Positions 16,668-24,628 of a stretch of 64,000 nucleotides of DNA are shown in pieces (position 1 is the stretch's first letter; each line of letters starts with the position of its first letter). The position numbers and the translations under genes are program-made. This DNA is from Bradyrhizobium sp. CCBAU 53421. GTDB lineage: Bacteria > Pseudomonadota > Alphaproteobacteria > Rhizobiales > Xanthobacteraceae. The stretch lies in NCBI RefSeq assembly GCF_015291625.1, contig NZ_CP030047.1:7192001-7256000 (forward strand), given 5' to 3'. The notes under the pieces were generated by a model. The model was not told where the DNA came from. It did no database searches and was given only the letters and a program-made list of their open reading frames with translations.

Positions 16668-18086
16668 TCAGTCGCGCGGATCGATCGGCGTCAGCGTCGA
16701 GGCCCGCGCCTCGATCACCTCGGCGACGGCGAGACAGACGTCCTCGCGGAAGCGGCCGGCGATCACCTGCACGCCGACCGGCACGCCGCCGGCAGTCCCC
16801 GTCGGCACCACGACCGACGGAAAGCCGAGCGCGGGCACCGCGAGCAGCGGCCGCTGCGCGTCGAGCAGCGCACGCACCACTGTTGCGTCTTCCTGATCCT
16901 GATCGAAGCGGAACGGCAGTTGCGCCGAAACCGGCAGGATGATGACCGGGCAGCGCTCCTGGAACAGCTGCCAGGCCCGCACGATCGAAAGCCGCCGCTC
17001 GAAGCAGGCCAGCACCTGATCGCCATCGAGCTCGGGCGCATAGGCGACATGGCAGTCGAGATTATAGCGGCTGCGGTCGTCGCCGAATTTGCGGATCATC
17101 GGCGCCAGCACGCGGCGCTCCTCATTGATGACGAGGCGATGCCAGAGATCGGCGGCCTCTGCGAGCCGCGGCGGCGTGGTCTCCTCCACGGCAAAGCCGG
17201 CGTCCGCGAGCCAGCGGCCGGCGGCGCGCACCGCTGCGCTGACCTCCGGTGCCTCGTCGCCGAACGGCGTCGCCGCGATCGCAACGCCGATCGGACGCTT
17301 GAGTGGCGCGCCCTGCAAGGGCACCGGCATCCACGTGCCATCGCGCGCATCCGCCTGCGCCATCGCGGCGAGGCCGGTGCGCAGATCGGCGACCGAGCGG
17401 GCGAGCGGCCCCTGCACCGACATCATCTGCGCGGTGATCGGACGATCGCTGGTTGCCGATGGATTGAATGACGGAATGCGTCCCGGGGTCGGACGCAGGC
17501 CGGCGACGCCGCAGGCATAGGCGGGATAGCGGATCGAGCCGCCGAAATCATTGCCATGCGCGATCGCGCCCATGCCGGAGGCGACGGCCGATGCGGCGCC
17601 GCCGCTGGAGCCGCCCGGCGTCAAGTGCCGGCTCCAGGGATTGTAGGTCGCGCCGTGCAGATCGTTGTTGGTGAACCAGCGGTGCGAGAAGGCCGGCGTG
17701 TTGGTGCGGCCGACGATAACCGCGCCCGCCTTGCGGAAGTTCGCGACCACCGGGCTGTCCTCGGCGGCGATGACATCGCGGAAGGCGACGACGCCGTTGG
17801 TGGTGGCATGGCCGCGCTGATCGACATTGACCTTGATGGTGACCGGCACGCCGTGCAGCGCGCCGAGCTCTGCGCCAGATTTCACCGCGGCATCCGCGGT
17901 GTCCGCCGCGGCCAGCGCCTCATCGGCCAGCACCTCGACAATGGCGTTCAACGCCGGATTGACCTGCGCGATCCTGTAGAGACTGGACTGCACGGCGTCC
18001 CGGCTCGAGATCGCGCGCGTCGCGATCGCGCGCGCCAGATCGACGGCCGACCAGCTCCACAACTCATTCTCGCGCCGCTTGACCAT
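16668..18086 (-). CDS. Amidase signature-family enzyme (amidase B)
   Basis: A 472-residue paralogue of the next gene. The catalytic set is Lys85 (GVPVTIKVNVD), the cis-Ser in PGGSSGGAAS (160) and Ser184 (GNDFGGSIRYP). GGAGG seven bases before the ATG at 18086 fixes the start; an upstream TTG in the same frame lies inside that ribosome site. Shared blocks with amidase A (PAFNPSAT/PSFNPSAT, VGVQIVGSRYREDMC/VGVQVIAGRFREDVC) show a tandem duplication followed by divergence. It begins 44 bases after the regulator gene stop and is probably transcribed with it. Confidence 0.9.
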   Translation of the reverse strand: MVKRRENELWSWSAVDLARAIATRAISSRDAVQSSLYRIAQVNPALNAIVEVLADEALAAADTADAAVKSGAELGALHGVPVTIKVNVDQRGHATTNGVVAFRDVIAAEDSPVVANFRKAGAVIVGRTNTPAFSHRWFTNNDLHGATYNPWSRHLTPGGSSGGAASAVASGMGAIAHGNDFGGSIRYPAYACGVAGLRPTPGRIPSFNPSATSDRPITAQMMSVQGPLARSVADLRTGLAAMAQADARDGTWMPVPLQGAPLKRPIGVAIAATPFGDEAPEVSAAVRAAGRWLADAGFAVEETTPPRLAEAADLWHRLVINEERRVLAPMIRKFGDDRSRYNLDCHVAYAPELDGDQVLACFERRLSIVRAWQLFQERCPVIILPVSAQLPFRFDQDQEDATVVRALLDAQRPLLAVPALGFPSVVVPTGTAGGVPVGVQVIAGRFREDVCLAVAEVIEARASTLTPIDPRD

Positions 18087-18129
18087 TGTTGTTTCCTCCA
18101 AAGCGTATGCAACAGTCGGCCGTTGCGCT

Positions 18130-18924
18130 TCAGTCGAGCCGCAACGGCTGGTGAAAGACCGGCAGATCCATGCGCCGGTCTTCCGCGGGAACGACCACGG
18201 CTTCGGCGCTCAGCACATGATCGAGCATCACTCGGCGGGCACGCGCCGCATTGCCGGAGCGGAACGCGGCCATCAGGCGCTTGTGAAATTCGATGTTCTC
18301 GCAGGTGAAGCTGGATGCGAATTCCTGCACGCCGAGCTTGCCGATCAAATGGCGGATCGCCTCGTTGACGAAGCGGGCGACCAGGCCGAGCAACGGATTC
18401 GGACAGGCCTCGATCAGGATGTCGTGGAAGTCGATCTCGGCGTGGCGGTGGTGCTCCCAGTCCGCGATGCCGCCGGGATGATGCTCCTGAACCGCGATCG
18501 CCTTGTCGAGTGCCGCGAAATGCGCTGCCGTGAGGTGGCCGACCACGCTGAAGGCGAGCTCCGGCTCGATCAGGCGGCGGATCTGATAGATCTGCGCGGT
18601 AGAGATCCACTGGAAATAGAAGTAGTTGCTGAGCAGGCCGACGATCCGGTTGATCGACACCGTCGCCACCCGCGCGCCGCCGCCGGGACCTGTCGTGTTC
18701 TGCACCAGCCCCTGCACTTCCAGCGATTTGAGCGCCTCCCGGATGGTCGAGCGGCTGCAGCCGAACATCTCGATCAGCTCAACCTCCTGCGGCAGCCGGT
18801 CGTTGGGCTGCAACCCGGCCTGGAAGATGTGGCTGCGGATCAGGTCGGCGACCGCGTCCGAGCGCTTGCGCTTGATCGCGGCGCGCCGCGACGGGTCCAG
18901 GGACGGAAGAGCCGATTTATCCAT
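18130..18924 (-). CDS. GntR/FadR-family transcriptional regulator
   Basis: A 264-residue regulator. The N-terminal winged helix-turn-helix (AVADLIRSHIF, RLPQEVELIEMFGCSRSTIR, then EALKSLEVQGLVQ) is followed by an all-helical FCD-type effector domain with metal-binding-style histidines (HAEIDFHDILIEA). The start at 18924 is chosen because the open frame before it runs through a 14-bp palindrome that looks like its operator. It heads the amidase genes on the same strand and probably represses them until an amide or acid ligand is present. Confidence 0.9.
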   Translation of the reverse strand: MDKSALPSLDPSRRAAIKRKRSDAVADLIRSHIFQAGLQPNDRLPQEVELIEMFGCSRSTIREALKSLEVQGLVQNTTGPGGGARVATVSINRIVGLLSNYFYFQWISTAQIYQIRRLIEPELAFSVVGHLTAAHFAALDKAIAVQEHHPGGIADWEHHRHAEIDFHDILIEACPNPLLGLVARFVNEAIRHLIGKLGVQEFASSFTCENIEFHKRLMAAFRSGNAARARRVMLDHVLSAEAVVVPAEDRRMDLPVFHQPLRLD

Positions 18925-18938
18925 TTTATGATCATAAA
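18925..18938. promoter_or_regulatory. AT-rich palindrome abutting the FadR-type gene
   Basis: TTTATGATCATAAA is a perfect 14-bp palindrome that touches the regulator start codon. Short AT-rich palindromes around the promoter or start are common sites for autoregulation in the GntR/FadR family. It also covers the place where a ribosome site would be expected, so binding could block transcription or expose a leaderless start. Confidence 0.5.
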
Positions 18939-19087
18939 TAGGATGGAGCCGGCTTGGCAAGCCTCCGGTTGCCTGGGGCATTCATTCTGTGGAGGCGCCA
19001 GCGACGGATTCAGGACTTGTGTCGGGCCGCGCGTTCGCTGCCGGGCGTTTCGACCGGTATTGCCCGTCAGCCGAGGCGGTCCTGCCC

Positions 19088-19597
19088 TTAAAGCGGGCGA
19101 TGGTTCACCCTGAGGCGCATCCGGCGACAGAATCCCTCGATGACCTGTGCAAGCACCTCGAAATTGACGAGCAGCTGTTCGGCCTGCTCGCGATCAACCG
19201 ATCCGGGGGCAAACGATTCCGTCAGACGCCGTTGGCGATCTGCCCAGGCCCGGCATGTTGCGGCCTTGCCTTCGGCAAACTCAAGCTGCTCGCTCCGGCG
19301 AACGAGCCTGTCTTCTTCCTCAAGCGACCGGCTGTTGGGAATTGGTCTCGTGCTGGTTGGAACGTCCGAGCGCCTGAACAGATCCAGGTAGTGATCCGTG
19401 TTTGCGCGCGCGATGGACTCATTGATGTAGGTGCCTCCCGCCAGTCGCAGTCCTGGTCGGCGAGGTTTGGCTTCAGGACTCAAGAACTGCTCGATCTCTG
19501 TCAGGAGGTCACGAAGCTCATCAGTCGAAAACCCCTGCAGGGCATCGTCGACCTGGCTTCGGGTGTTCTCCGGATAGACGACGTTGTCTTCGGCCAT
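19088..19597 (-). CDS. Hypothetical protein, 169 residues
   Basis: I do not recognise this protein. It is acidic at the N-terminus (MAEDNVVYPENTRSQVDDAL, then a helical FSTDELRDLLTEIEQFL) and Arg-rich towards the C-terminus, with no signal peptide, membrane segment or cysteine cluster. Base composition is lower in G+C than its neighbours, and the surrounding 0.9 kb has no other credible gene, which hints at acquired or decaying DNA. The opposite strand is also open over this stretch but looks less protein-like. The ribosome site is weak. Confidence 0.5.
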   Translation of the reverse strand: MAEDNVVYPENTRSQVDDALQGFSTDELRDLLTEIEQFLSPEAKPRRPGLRLAGGTYINESIARANTDHYLDLFRRSDVPTSTRPIPNSRSLEEEDRLVRRSEQLEFAEGKAATCRAWADRQRRLTESFAPGSVDREQAEQLLVNFEVLAQVIEGFCRRMRLRVNHRPL

Positions 19598-19959
19598 TGG
19601 CGTGCAACAAATCAGAAAAAAGCCCTATCAGGCAGGCACCATGCATTCGTATGAAAAAGAAACGGCAGCCATTGCGCGGCGCTCGGTCCAAACAGGACAA
19701 TGCCCGCGCAAACAATGATTTCAGTCATCGCGCGCTCGCGAATCCCAATGGCTTTGAAGATAAGTTACGGGTGGAACAGCGCCTAGTGCACTCTGTGCCA
19801 GCCGCGCTCTGCGCCGGCCATCGGCCAAATCTTGGTTGTCGCATCCTTAAAGTCGGAACAGGCCGTTGCAAAAATCAAAGCAGGAAGCTGCGGATGCGAA
19901 CAGGCTGACATCGAAGATGCAGCATGTGAACGACGCAAGCGACGGCGAGCCCGGATCGC
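19598..19959. other. Gene-free stretch of 362 bases
   Basis: Nothing convincing on either strand. A plus-strand frame at 19597-19908 is basic and cysteine-containing with no recognisable domain or ribosome site. The composition is noticeably lower in G+C than the rest of the window. Confidence 0.5.
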
Positions 19960-21081
19960 TCAGTTCGTTCCGCGCTGCGCCTCGAGGCCGCGGCTGTAGC
20001 GCGACATCGCAAAGCAGAAGATGAAGTAGATCACGCCGACGAAGACATAGACCTCGACGCTGAAGGACTGCCAGGCCGGATCGACGATCGCGGTCTTGGC
20101 GGTGGTCAGGAGGTCGAAGATGCCGATGATCAGGACCAGGCTGGTATCCTTGAAGAAGGCGATGAAGGTGTTGACCAGCGGCGGGATGACGTGGCGGATC
20201 GCCTGCGGCAACACGATCAGCGCGTTCTTCTCCCAGTAGGACAGCCCGAGCGCATCGGCGGCCTCATATTGTCCGCGCGGCACCGCCTGCAGGCCGCCGC
20301 GCACGACTTCCGCAAGGTAGGCGCCGGCATAGAGGATGAAGGCAATCTGCGCGCGCAGCAGTTTGTCAATGTTGACGCCGTCGGGCATGAACAGCGGGAA
20401 CATCACACTCGCCATGAACAGCAGGCTGATCAGCGGCACGCCGCGGATCAATTCGACATAGAGCACGCAGAGCGAGCGGATCGCCGGCAATTTCGAGCGG
20501 CGGCCGAGCGCGACCAGGATGCCGAGCGGAAAGCCGAACGCGAGCCCGAAGGTCGCCAGGATCAGCGTCACCGGCAGCCCGCCCCAGCGGTCCTGCGTGA
20601 CGAAGCTGAGGCCAAGGAAGCCGCCCCACATCAAGCAACCGATCACGACCAGGGCCGCGGCCCACAGCAGGAACAGCTCCTTGCGCCAGAAGCTGCGGCG
20701 GCTCGAGACCGCGAACAGCGCGATGAAGATCACGACTACGAGCGCCGGCCGCCACTGCTCGTCGAACGGATAGGTGCCGAACAGGATGAAGCGGTACTTC
20801 TCGGGAACGACGGCCCAGCAGGCGCCGATGCCGCGCAGCGCGCGGCAGGCGCTGCTGTCATTGCCGGAGACGATCCAGACGGCGTTCGCGATGCCCCACT
20901 GCCAGAGACCGATACAGGCCTTGCCGAGCACGAACAGCAGCAGCAAGGTCATGATGCCGGACGGGATCGAGGCGAACAGGTTGGCGCGCAGCCACGCTGT
21001 GAGATGTCCGCCGAGCGCCCGTGGCGCCGGGCGCGGGCCGATCGGCAACGGATCCTGCGGAAGGTGCGCGACCGAGCTCAT
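19960..21081 (-). CDS. Amino-acid ABC transporter permease, AapM/BztC type
   Basis: A 373-residue inner-membrane permease with several hydrophobic segments. The C-terminal half carries the polar-amino-acid permease core, including the EAA-type loop GQYEAADALGLSYWEKNALIVLPQ (split here: GQYEAADALGLSYWEKNALI and VLPQAIRHVIPPL). The long N-terminal half with an inserted periplasmic region is characteristic of the Aap/Bzt subgroup, which imports general L-amino acids with AapJ, AapQ and AapP. The ATG at 21081 lies one base after the partner permease stop. No ATPase gene adjoins the pair. Confidence 0.9.
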   Translation of the reverse strand: MSSVAHLPQDPLPIGPRPAPRALGGHLTAWLRANLFASIPSGIMTLLLLFVLGKACIGLWQWGIANAVWIVSGNDSSACRALRGIGACWAVVPEKYRFILFGTYPFDEQWRPALVVVIFIALFAVSSRRSFWRKELFLLWAAALVVIGCLMWGGFLGLSFVTQDRWGGLPVTLILATFGLAFGFPLGILVALGRRSKLPAIRSLCVLYVELIRGVPLISLLFMASVMFPLFMPDGVNIDKLLRAQIAFILYAGAYLAEVVRGGLQAVPRGQYEAADALGLSYWEKNALIVLPQAIRHVIPPLVNTFIAFFKDTSLVLIIGIFDLLTTAKTAIVDPAWQSFSVEVYVFVGVIYFIFCFAMSRYSRGLEAQRGTN

Positions 21082-21082
21082 G

Positions 21083-22279
21083 TCAGCGCTCCACCAGCGC
21101 GATCCGCGCATTGTACCAGTTCATGAACAGGCTGATGCCGAGGCTGATGGTGAGGAACACCATCATGATCAGCGCGATCGACTCGATCGCCTGCCCGGTC
21201 TGGTTCAGCGTGGTGTTGGCGATTGAGACGATGTCCTGGTAGCCGACCGCGACCGCGAGCGAGGAATTCTTGGTCAGGTTCAGATACTGGCTGGTCATCG
21301 GCGGGATGATGACGCGCAGCGCCTGCGGCAGCACGATGTGTTGCAGCACGAAGCTGCGCTTGAGCCCAAGCGCCTTGGCGGCATCCGACTGGCCGCGCGG
21401 CACCGCCTGGATGCCGCTGCGCACGATCTCGGCGATGAACGCCGACGTATAGGTGACGAGCGCGATCAGCAGCGCAAAGTATTCCGGCGCCAGGGTCAGC
21501 CCGCCGACGAAGTTGAAGCCGCGCAGCTCCGGCAGCGCGATGCTCCAGCTCGCGCCCACAAACCACGACACCAGCGCAGGCAGCGCGACGACGAGCCCGA
21601 GCGCGTAAGGCCAGGCCGGCCGCGCGCGGCCGTCGAGCATCTGCTGCGCGATCAGGCGGCGCCTGACGACATGGAAGACGAACACGCCCGCGACCAGCGC
21701 CAGGATGGTCCACCAATTGGCTTCATGCAGCGGGACCGACGGCAGGATCAGGCCGCGATTGGAGAGATAGACGCCCTCGACCGGCTTCCAGGCCTGGCGC
21801 GCCGCCGGCAGGCCCTGCATCAGCACGTACCAGAACAGAAGCTGCAGCAGCAGCGGCAGGTCGCGCAGCACTTCGACATAGACGGCGGCGAGCCGCGCCA
21901 GGAGCCAGTTCGACGACAGCCGCGCAATGCCGACCAGCGTGCCGATCACGGTCGCCAGCACGATGCCGATCACGGCGACGCGCAGCGTGTTGACGATGCC
22001 GACGATGAAGGCGCGCAGGTAAGTGTTCTTCGGCGTGTAGTCGATCCAGGAGTCCGCGATCGGCATGCCGGCTTCGCGGCCGAGGAAGGCGAAGCCGGTC
22101 GAGATGCGCCGCACCGAGAGATTATGGACCGCGTTCGACCACAGCCACGCGACGATGGCGACCGCGATGGCGACCACCAGGACCTGCCAGAACAGGCCGG
22201 CGACGCGGGGATCGCTGAGCGAAAGCCGCCAGGAGCGACTTGGAGCCCGGGCGGGGCGTTGCGGCGTCGACGTCGTCAC
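21083..22279 (-). CDS. Amino-acid ABC transporter permease, AapQ/BztB type
   Basis: A 398-residue partner permease. A GTG at 22279 with AGAGGA upstream is the likely start (VTTSTPQRPARAP); a longer frame would run through the operator. The EAA-type loop is GQSDAAKALGLKRSFVLQHI. Like its partner it has the long insert of the Aap/Bzt subgroup (residues 170-240 around the periplasmic domain). It is transcribed divergently from the RpiR regulator; the cognate binding protein gene lies on the far side of that regulator. Confidence 0.88.
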   Translation of the reverse strand: MTTSTPQRPARAPSRSWRLSLSDPRVAGLFWQVLVVAIAVAIVAWLWSNAVHNLSVRRISTGFAFLGREAGMPIADSWIDYTPKNTYLRAFIVGIVNTLRVAVIGIVLATVIGTLVGIARLSSNWLLARLAAVYVEVLRDLPLLLQLLFWYVLMQGLPAARQAWKPVEGVYLSNRGLILPSVPLHEANWWTILALVAGVFVFHVVRRRLIAQQMLDGRARPAWPYALGLVVALPALVSWFVGASWSIALPELRGFNFVGGLTLAPEYFALLIALVTYTSAFIAEIVRSGIQAVPRGQSDAAKALGLKRSFVLQHIVLPQALRVIIPPMTSQYLNLTKNSSLAVAVGYQDIVSIANTTLNQTGQAIESIALIMMVFLTISLGISLFMNWYNARIALVER

Positions 22280-22344
22280 AGCACAGGATCCTCTGAGAAG
22301 CGATCTTCTGCCATGCGCAAGAGCGTATTCGGGGCTGCGCACTT

Positions 22345-22381
22345 CATATGTTGCACCAAATTGATATTCGTGCAACATATG
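22345..22381. promoter_or_regulatory. Operator between the permease and rpiR genes: 12-bp inverted repeat
   Basis: CATATGTTGCAC at 22345-22356 and GTGCAACATATG at 22370-22381 are exact reverse complements with a 13-base spacer (half-site centres about 25 bp apart). It is the only striking repeat in the 106-base divergent gap and ends four bases before the regulator ATG. It is the obvious binding site for the RpiR-family protein. Confidence 0.72.
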
Positions 22382-22385
22382 TTTC

Positions 22386-23261
22386 ATGGCCCAGGCTCAG
22401 CCGAAACCATCGCCCCTCAACGAATTGTGCAGCGCATTGCCGTCGCTGCCAATGCGGTTGCAGGAAGTCGGTCGGTTTGTCGCAGCCAATGATTACGACG
22501 CCACCACGCGCTCGATGCGCGAACTTGCCGCGGTCGCCGGCGCCGATCCAGCCTCCTTCACCCGTCTTGCCAAGGCCCTCGGCTATTCCGGCTGGGACGA
22601 ATTGCGCGCCGCTCTCACCGAGGCGCGACGGCCGGCGCAGGGCTCGCCGTTCTCCGGTCGCGCCAGAAGCCGCCGCGCCGGGCCGAATGCCGATGTCAAA
22701 CTGGTGCACGACAAGCTGGAGGCGGAAGCCGCGGGGCTTACCCGGATTTCCGCGAGCGCGATCGCTGACGCCGCGCGTGCGCTGCACGCCGCTGACAGGA
22801 TCTGGATCACGGGCTTTCGCAGCTGCCGCAGCGTTGCGGAACTTTTGACGTATCAGCTTCGCCTGTTCCGCCCCGACGCCGTGCAGCTGGTCGGCGGTTC
22901 CGGTCCGTTCGATCTCGACCACGGCGCCTTCCGTTCAGGCGACGCCGTGGTGGTGATCGGTTTTGCGCCCTACACCCTGGTCAGCGTCGAGACCGCACGT
23001 GCGGCGCATCAGGCGCGCGCCACGCTGATCGCGATCGCCGACACGATCACAGCGCCGATGGCCGAGGGAGCCGATCATCTGCTGCTGTTCGAGGCCGCCT
23101 CCTCGCCCGGCTTCTTCCCGAGCCTGACCGGCGCGATCGCGGTCGCCCAGTCGCTCGCCGCCGTTGCCTTCACGCTGGGCGGCGCGAGCGCAAAACGCAA
23201 GCTGGAGGAGACCGAGGGCCGGCTTGCCGAGATGTCGCAATATTTTGTCGAGAAAGGATAA
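22386..23261 (+). CDS. MurR/RpiR-family transcriptional regulator (HTH + SIS domain)
   Basis: A 291-residue regulator. An N-terminal helix-turn-helix of the RpiR type (TTRSMRELAAVAGADPASFT, RLAKALGYSGWDELR) is followed by a sugar-isomerase (SIS) domain (ADRIWITGFRSCRSVAELLT) that normally binds a phosphorylated sugar. The ATG at 22386 follows its operator by only four bases, so no Shine-Dalgarno is possible there; the mRNA may be leaderless or the true start may be further in. It probably controls both the divergent permeases and the co-directional aminotransferase and binding-protein genes. Confidence 0.87.
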   Translation: MAQAQPKPSPLNELCSALPSLPMRLQEVGRFVAANDYDATTRSMRELAAVAGADPASFTRLAKALGYSGWDELRAALTEARRPAQGSPFSGRARSRRAGPNADVKLVHDKLEAEAAGLTRISASAIADAARALHAADRIWITGFRSCRSVAELLTYQLRLFRPDAVQLVGGSGPFDLDHGAFRSGDAVVVIGFAPYTLVSVETARAAHQARATLIAIADTITAPMAEGADHLLLFEAASSPGFFPSLTGAIAVAQSLAAVAFTLGGASAKRKLEETEGRLAEMSQYFVEKG

Positions 23262-23266
23262 GTATC

Positions 23267-24616
23267 ATGGCCGCCAACAAGAGCCGCGTGATGCATCGCA
23301 GCCTGCGCGAAACCCCGCCCAAGGCGATCGGCGGCGACGGTGTCTGGCTGATCGCGGAAGATGGCCACCGCATTCTCGATTCCTCCGGCGGCGCCGCGGT
23401 GTCCTGCCTCGGCCATCAGCATCCGCGCATCCTTGCCGCGATCGCGAGGCAAGCGTCCAAGATTGCCTATGCGCATACCGGCTTCTTCTCCTCCGAGCCG
23501 GCGGAAGAGCTCGCCGAGCGGCTGGTCGGCCACGAGCCCGGCGGCCTCGGCTATGTCTATTTCGTCAGCGGCGGCTCGGAGGCGATCGAGGCCTCGATCA
23601 AGCTGGCGCGGCAATATTTCATCGAGCGCGGCGAGCCGAAGCGCGCCCGCTTCATCGCGCGCCGCCAGAGCTATCACGGCAACACGCTCGGCGCGCTGTC
23701 GGCCGGCGGCAATGCCTGGCGCCGCGAGCCCTATGCGCCGCTGCTGTCGCCCTCGTTCAGCCACGTCACCCCGGCCTTTGCCTATCACGAGAAGCGCGAC
23801 GATGAATCCGAGGCGGCCTTTGTGGCGCGGCTTGCCGCCGAGCTCGAGGCCGAATTCCAGCGGCTCGGCCCCGAGAACGTCGCCGCCTTCATCGCCGAAC
23901 CCGTGGTCGGCGCCACCGCCGGCTGCGTGCCGGCACCGGAAGGCTACTTCAAGGCGGTGCGCGAGATCTGCAACCGTCACGGCGCGCTGCTGATCCTCGA
24001 CGAGGTGATGTGCGGCATGGGCCGCACCGGCACGCTGCATGCGTGGGAGCAGGAAGGCATCTCGCCCGACATCCAGGCGGTCGCCAAGGGGCTCGGCGGC
24101 GGCTATCAGCCGATCGGCGCGATGCTCGCGAGCGGCAGCATCGTCGACACCGTGCGCAACGGCTCCGGCGCGTTCCAGCACGGCCACACCTATCTCGCGC
24201 ATCCGCTCGCCTGCGCCGCCGCGCTCGAGGTGCAGAAGGTGATCAGCGAGGAGAAGCTGCTCGAACGGGTCAAGGAACGCGGCCGCCAGCTCGAGCAGCG
24301 GCTCGTCGAACGCTTCGGCAATCACCGCCATGTCGGCGACATCAGGGGCCGCGGGCTGTTCTGGGGGATCGAGCTGGTCGCAGACCGCGGTACGCGGCAG
24401 CCGTTCGATCCCAAGCTGAAGCTGCATCAGCGGATCAAGTCCGCAGCCTTTGCCGGCGGCCTCGGCTGCTATCCGTCGGGCGGCACCGCCGACGGCCAGC
24501 GCGGCGACCATGTGCTGCTCGCCCCGCCCTATATCGCAACTTCCGGCGACATCGACATGATCGTCGAAAGGCTCGGCGCTGCGGTAGACAGCGCGTTGAA
24601 GGATGTTGGTCATTAG
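23267..24616 (+). CDS. Class III (omega-type) PLP aminotransferase
   Basis: A 449-residue aspartate-aminotransferase-family, class III enzyme. The PLP lysine is Lys274 in AVAKGLGGGYQPIG, the cofactor aspartate is in LLILDEVMCGMGRTG, and SGGSEAIEASIKLAR is the phosphate-binding region. AAGGA-type sequence precedes the ATG. It is five bases after the regulator and just before the amino-acid binding protein, so it likely transaminates the amino acid or amine taken up by this locus to a keto acid or aldehyde. Confidence 0.9.
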   Translation: MAANKSRVMHRSLRETPPKAIGGDGVWLIAEDGHRILDSSGGAAVSCLGHQHPRILAAIARQASKIAYAHTGFFSSEPAEELAERLVGHEPGGLGYVYFVSGGSEAIEASIKLARQYFIERGEPKRARFIARRQSYHGNTLGALSAGGNAWRREPYAPLLSPSFSHVTPAFAYHEKRDDESEAAFVARLAAELEAEFQRLGPENVAAFIAEPVVGATAGCVPAPEGYFKAVREICNRHGALLILDEVMCGMGRTGTLHAWEQEGISPDIQAVAKGLGGGYQPIGAMLASGSIVDTVRNGSGAFQHGHTYLAHPLACAAALEVQKVISEEKLLERVKERGRQLEQRLVERFGNHRHVGDIRGRGLFWGIELVADRGTRQPFDPKLKLHQRIKSAAFAGGLGCYPSGGTADGQRGDHVLLAPPYIATSGDIDMIVERLGAAVDSALKDVGH

Positions 24617-24628
24617 GAGGAGGACAGA

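Noticed and set aside
18989..19654. A 221-residue plus-strand frame
   Set aside because: Antisense to the 169-residue hypothetical; no domain and a cysteine/arginine-rich, low-complexity translation. Either could be wrong, but the minus-strand one is more protein-like.
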